Assembly (NCBI GenBank): GCA_001803645.1
Contig: MHDW01000029.1
Span: 287-10,153 of the forward strand
Length of the DNA stretch: 9,867 nt
Direction of reading: 5' to 3'
Source: Nitrospirae bacterium GWC2_42_7
GTDB lineage: Bacteria; Nitrospirota; Thermodesulfovibrionia; Thermodesulfovibrionales; UBA6898
The notes under the pieces are model-generated. The model saw only the letters and a program-made list of their open reading frames with translations. It made no database searches and had not been told where the DNA came from. How positions within the stretch are numbered: the first letter of the stretch is position 1; every line of letters begins with the position of its first letter. Positions 7,008 through 9,867 of this stretch are shown here, piece by piece. The position numbers and the translations under genes are program-made.

Positions 7008-7790
7008 ATGTCAAAAAAAAACTTTTTTCTTTTTTTTCTGCTGATAGTAGTTTCCCTTGTCTTAATGACTTACCAGAGCAAAAAAGGCCACTTCTCTTCA
7101 GGCAACCATTTAAACAACCTGCTCAATAAAACCTCCTGGGCGGTGAAATCATTTACAGATGCCCTGGAAAACCCTTTTAGAAAGATCGCTCTGCGCGATG
7201 CTGACAACCAGCGCCTCCGGAAGGAAATAGAAGCTTTGCGCCTGGAAAGGGAAAAAACACAAGAAGTTATGCTCGAAAATAAAAGGTTGAGAGAATTTCT
7301 GCAACTCCGAGAAAACCAGGAAAACTATGTTGCAACTGCAAGGATAATCTCAAGGGGAATGAGTCACTGGGCAAATACCCTTGTTATCGACAAGGGAACA
7401 AAAGACGGTGTTCTCAAGGATATGTCAGTCATTACACCCAAGGGGCTTGCCGGTAAAATAATCAGTTCTGCAGGATCCTATTCCACAATGCTGTCCCTTA
7501 CTGACATTAATTTTTCTGCAGCTGTCAGGTTTCAGGAAAGCAGAACAGAAGGGATAATATCCGGCACAGGCAACAGAAAATGTATTCTTAAATATATTCC
7601 CTATAATGAAGAAGTAAAGCCAGGCGATATCATAATAACTTCAGGACTCGATTCTTTTTTTCCTGCCGGAATCCCGGTCGGCTCTGTATCAAGTGTTGAC
7701 AGCAAAGGCAGTGGCGGATACTTTCAGTATATTGAAGTTATACCGTTCCAGGATGATTCAAAAATTGAGGAAGTGGTAATAGTAAAGTGA
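7008..7790 (+). CDS. mreC: Rod-shape-determining protein MreC
   Basis: A 260-residue bitopic inner-membrane protein that links the cytoplasmic MreB filament to the periplasmic synthases and activates PBP2. It shows a short cytoplasmic N terminus, one membrane helix (about residues 6-21), a periplasmic coiled coil rich in Glu, Arg and Leu (about 62-100) and the beta-sheet MreC domain (about 105-258), including HWANTLVIDKGTKDGV (120-135), KGLAGKI (145-151) and PGDIIITSGLDSFFPAGIPVG (205-225 region). Start and stop fit the family. The ATG lies 6 bases after the mreB stop and lacks a strong Shine-Dalgarno sequence, so translation is probably coupled to mreB. Its stop overlaps the GTG start of mreD. 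Confidence 0.98.
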   Translation: MSKKNFFLFFLLIVVSLVLMTYQSKKGHFSSGNHLNNLLNKTSWAVKSFTDALENPFRKIALRDADNQRLRKEIEALRLEREKTQEVMLENKRLREFLQLRENQENYVATARIISRGMSHWANTLVIDKGTKDGVLKDMSVITPKGLAGKIISSAGSYSTMLSLTDINFSAAVRFQESRTEGIISGTGNRKCILKYIPYNEEVKPGDIIITSGLDSFFPAGIPVGSVSSVDSKGSGGYFQYIEVIPFQDDSKIEEVVIVK

Positions 7791-8242
7791 AATATTTGTT
7801 ATGGGCCATACTGATCATTTCCTCATTTGTCCTTCAGGCAAGGCTCTCTATTCTCGGCGTATCTCCTGACTTAAGCATTCTCCTGGTATATTATGCAGGG
7901 ATAAAATACGGGGAAAAAAAGGGCATGCTGACAGGGGTCCTTATAGGTGCGCTTGAAGACAGCATGTCGCTCTCGATCTTCGGGCCTAATCTTCTCTCAA
8001 AGGGTATAATAGGTTTCTTTTCTGCGCTTTTTGTAACAGGGAGTCTCTTCAGGTGGACACCGTTTCTCGGTATGATAGCTGTATTGTTCCTTACCTTCTT
8101 AGACAACTCTATTGTGTTTCTGTCATTGAGTTTATTTGACAAGGCCCCTGCTGCGATCTCGAACGCCTTGTTCATCTCATTAATGCAATCCATTTTGAAT
8201 GCTCCAGCGGGAATACTCATAAGGCCTAAAGATGCTGACTGA
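7787..8242 (+). CDS. mreD: Rod-shape-determining protein MreD
   Basis: A 151-residue multi-pass inner-membrane protein of the rod complex. Several hydrophobic helices are visible, and the family-typical stretch VSPDLSILLVYYAGIKYGEK is followed by GMLTGVLIGALEDSMS, matching the conserved P-D near helix 2 and the G...G...D pattern of helix 3. The start is GTG at 7787-7789, overlapping the mreC stop by 4 bases (GTGA), which indicates coupled translation. Its own stop overlaps the start of the PBP2 gene by 11 bases. MreD sequences are poorly conserved, so the call draws on the family pattern, the length and the position between mreC and the PBP2 gene. Confidence 0.95.
   Translation: MKYLLWAILIISSFVLQARLSILGVSPDLSILLVYYAGIKYGEKKGMLTGVLIGALEDSMSLSIFGPNLLSKGIIGFFSALFVTGSLFRWTPFLGMIAVLFLTFLDNSIVFLSLSLFDKAPAAISNALFISLMQSILNAPAGILIRPKDAD
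8221..8224 (+). promoter_or_regulatory. Ribosome binding site of the PBP2 gene
   Basis: AAGG lies 7 bases before the ATG at 8232 and inside the last codons of mreD. It supports the choice of that ATG and thus the 11-base overlap of the two genes. Confidence 0.6.
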
Positions 8243-9867
8243 AAAAAAAGATTCAGAGAAGATTATCCTTATCAGTTATTTGATCATTATCGGCTTTGCA
8301 ATAATAATGATCAGGCTCTGGCAGCTTCAGATACTGCAGGGCAGCGAGCTCCGGCAGATATCCGAGTCCAACAGGCTGAGGATCATCGGAGTACCTGCGC
8401 CAAGAGGAATAATATTCGACAGAAACAATCTGCCTCTTGTAAAAAATACCACCTATTTTTCTGCATCTGTGATCCCCAAAGAATTCGAAAGCAAAAACAT
8501 ACCCTCTCTTTCTAAGCTCTTGGATCTGCCTGAAGATGAATTGTCTGCGAAAATTGCAAAAAGATCACAAAATCCTTTTGCGCCTTTAAAACTAAAGGAA
8601 GGCCTGTCCTTTGATGAAGTAAGTTTTATTGAGGCCAGACGCTCTGATTATCCAGGCCTTATCATTGATGTTGAATTAAGCAGACATTACATTTATGGAA
8701 GTGCTGGTTCTCATCTGATCGGTTATCTCGGGAAGCTTACTCCTGCACAGTCAAAAGACCCTGAATTCAGGGATGTTCCTCCTGATGCCTTTATAGGCCA
8801 GTGGGGAGTTGAAAGGATGTTTGATAAATCCCTGAGGGGAACAGCAGGACAGAGGGTCATAGAAGTGGATGCCCTCGGACATGAAATAAGGTTATTGCAG
8901 GAAAATAATCCGATCAAAGGCAAAGACCTCACGTTAAGTCTTGATATAGCGCTTCAGTATGAGGCTGAAAAGGCTTTTGACGGCAAGACCGGAGCTCTGG
9001 TAGCGCTCAATCCCAACACAGGAGCAGTCCTCGGCCTCGTCAGTTCGCCTTCTTTTGATCCCAATAAATTCGTAAAAGGAATAAGCTACGATGAATGGCA
9101 ATCTTTGACTGAAGATGCAAAGATCCCTCTTCTAAACAGGGCTGTACAAAGTCAGTATCCGCCTGGTTCAACATTTAAAATAATAACTGCAATCGCAGGT
9201 CTTGAAGAAGGTGTTATCAACAATGAAACAAAAGTTAGCTGCACAGGTGGAATAAACGTCGGAAAATGGCGTTTCGGCTGCTGGAAAAAGACTGGACACA
9301 ATATCGTTTCAGTACACAAGGCCATAGTTGAATCCTGCGATGTCTATTTCTATGAAGTCGGAAACCGGCTTGGTATAGATAAAATCAATTCCTATGCCTT
9401 GATGCTGGGACTTGGAGAGGAAACAGGGTTAGCAGTCGGCAGAGAGAAAAAAGGCCTGATACCGAGTTCAAAATGGAAGATGGATACAAAAAAAGAGCCC
9501 TGGTACCTCGGAGAGACCTTTATCAGTGCGATTGGACAGGGATATGTGTCTACAACACCTGTCCAGATGGCTGTAATGATGAGCGCTGTTGCAAATAATG
9601 GGACTGTGTACAAGCCTTCGATCCTCAAGGGATCAACTCCTGAAATTGTAAAAAAGGCCAATATACGGCCTGAGACACTTGAGATAGTGAAAGACGGGCT
9701 GAAAGGAGTTGTTAATGAGCCCGGCGGTACAGGACATGCCTCAAGATCGAATACGATATTGATAGGAGGCAAAACAGGAACAGCTCAGGTTGTAGGGATT
9801 CGCAAAGACTCAAAAGATCTTGCGGAAAAACACCGGGACCATGCCTGGTTTGTTGCATATGCCCCTG
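8232..9867 (+). CDS. mrdA: Penicillin-binding protein 2 (elongation transpeptidase), partial, cut by window end
   Basis: The frame stays open to the end of the window: 545 codons plus one base, lacking the C-terminal tail. It encodes the class B transpeptidase that cross-links peptidoglycan in lateral-wall growth. A membrane anchor lies at about residues 11-27, followed by RLWQLQILQG and the dimerisation-domain motif PAPRGIIFDRN (55-65). The transpeptidase domain shows all three active-site motifs: S313-T-F-K316 with the catalytic Ser, S368-C-D370 (the S-x-D form usual in PBP2 enzymes, in place of S-x-N), and K514-T-G-T517. GVERMFDKSLRG is a further family signature. AAGG lies 7 bases before the ATG, inside the end of mreD, so the two genes overlap by 11 bases. 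An enzyme of about 600 residues is expected, so perhaps 50-90 residues are missing; rodA commonly comes next. Confidence 0.97.
   Translation, partial: MLTEKKDSEKIILISYLIIIGFAIIMIRLWQLQILQGSELRQISESNRLRIIGVPAPRGIIFDRNNLPLVKNTTYFSASVIPKEFESKNIPSLSKLLDLPEDELSAKIAKRSQNPFAPLKLKEGLSFDEVSFIEARRSDYPGLIIDVELSRHYIYGSAGSHLIGYLGKLTPAQSKDPEFRDVPPDAFIGQWGVERMFDKSLRGTAGQRVIEVDALGHEIRLLQENNPIKGKDLTLSLDIALQYEAEKAFDGKTGALVALNPNTGAVLGLVSSPSFDPNKFVKGISYDEWQSLTEDAKIPLLNRAVQSQYPPGSTFKIITAIAGLEEGVINNETKVSCTGGINVGKWRFGCWKKTGHNIVSVHKAIVESCDVYFYEVGNRLGIDKINSYALMLGLGEETGLAVGREKKGLIPSSKWKMDTKKEPWYLGETFISAIGQGYVSTTPVQMAVMMSAVANNGTVYKPSILKGSTPEIVKKANIRPETLEIVKDGLKGVVNEPGGTGHASRSNTILIGGKTGTAQVVGIRKDSKDLAEKHRDHAWFVAYAP

Overview
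The window fits a free-living Gram-negative bacterium of moderate to low GC. The protein style (a MASE3 / double PAS / GAF histidine kinase, a stand-alone receiver, and mreBCD followed by the PBP2 gene) and the type of intergenic palindromic repeat remind me of Nitrospirota or deltaproteobacteria-like lineages known from sediments and groundwater. This placement is an inference from style and was not checked by a search.

The left half (1-5356) is all on the minus strand. Read in the direction of transcription from about 5380 it holds: a large membrane-bound hybrid-sensing histidine kinase (5356-2543); its probable partner, a NarL/FixJ-type response regulator (2492-1860); a roughly 530-base gene-free stretch (1301-1859) with two related palindromic repeat elements and, beyond them, small inverted repeats; a two-gene unit of an unrecognised 121-residue protein and a CheY-like receiver that overlap by 4 bases (1300-935 and 938-540); a bulged inverted repeat (488-529); and a small exported protein rich in Glu and Gln (443-27).

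A 172-base AT-rich divergent intergenic region (5357-5528) separates this from the right half, which is all on the plus strand. The right half is a compact cell-shape operon: an RDD-family membrane protein (5529-5948), mreB (5970-7001), mreC (7008-7790), mreD (7787-8242, GTG start) and the gene for the elongation transpeptidase PBP2 (mrdA, from 8232), which is cut by the window end. Gaps and overlaps of 21, 6, -4 and -11 bases suggest one transcript with translational coupling. MreB, MreC, MreD and PBP2 are the core of the rod complex, which directs lateral-wall peptidoglycan synthesis.

The right half is ordinary. The least explained parts are the pair of palindromic repeats with compensatory base changes, the unrecognised protein coupled to the CheY-like receiver, the cysteine cluster in the kinase GAF domain, and the charge-polarised exported protein. 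I see no CRISPR array, transposase, prophage gene or credible RNA gene, and no convincing evidence of a wholly new multi-gene system.
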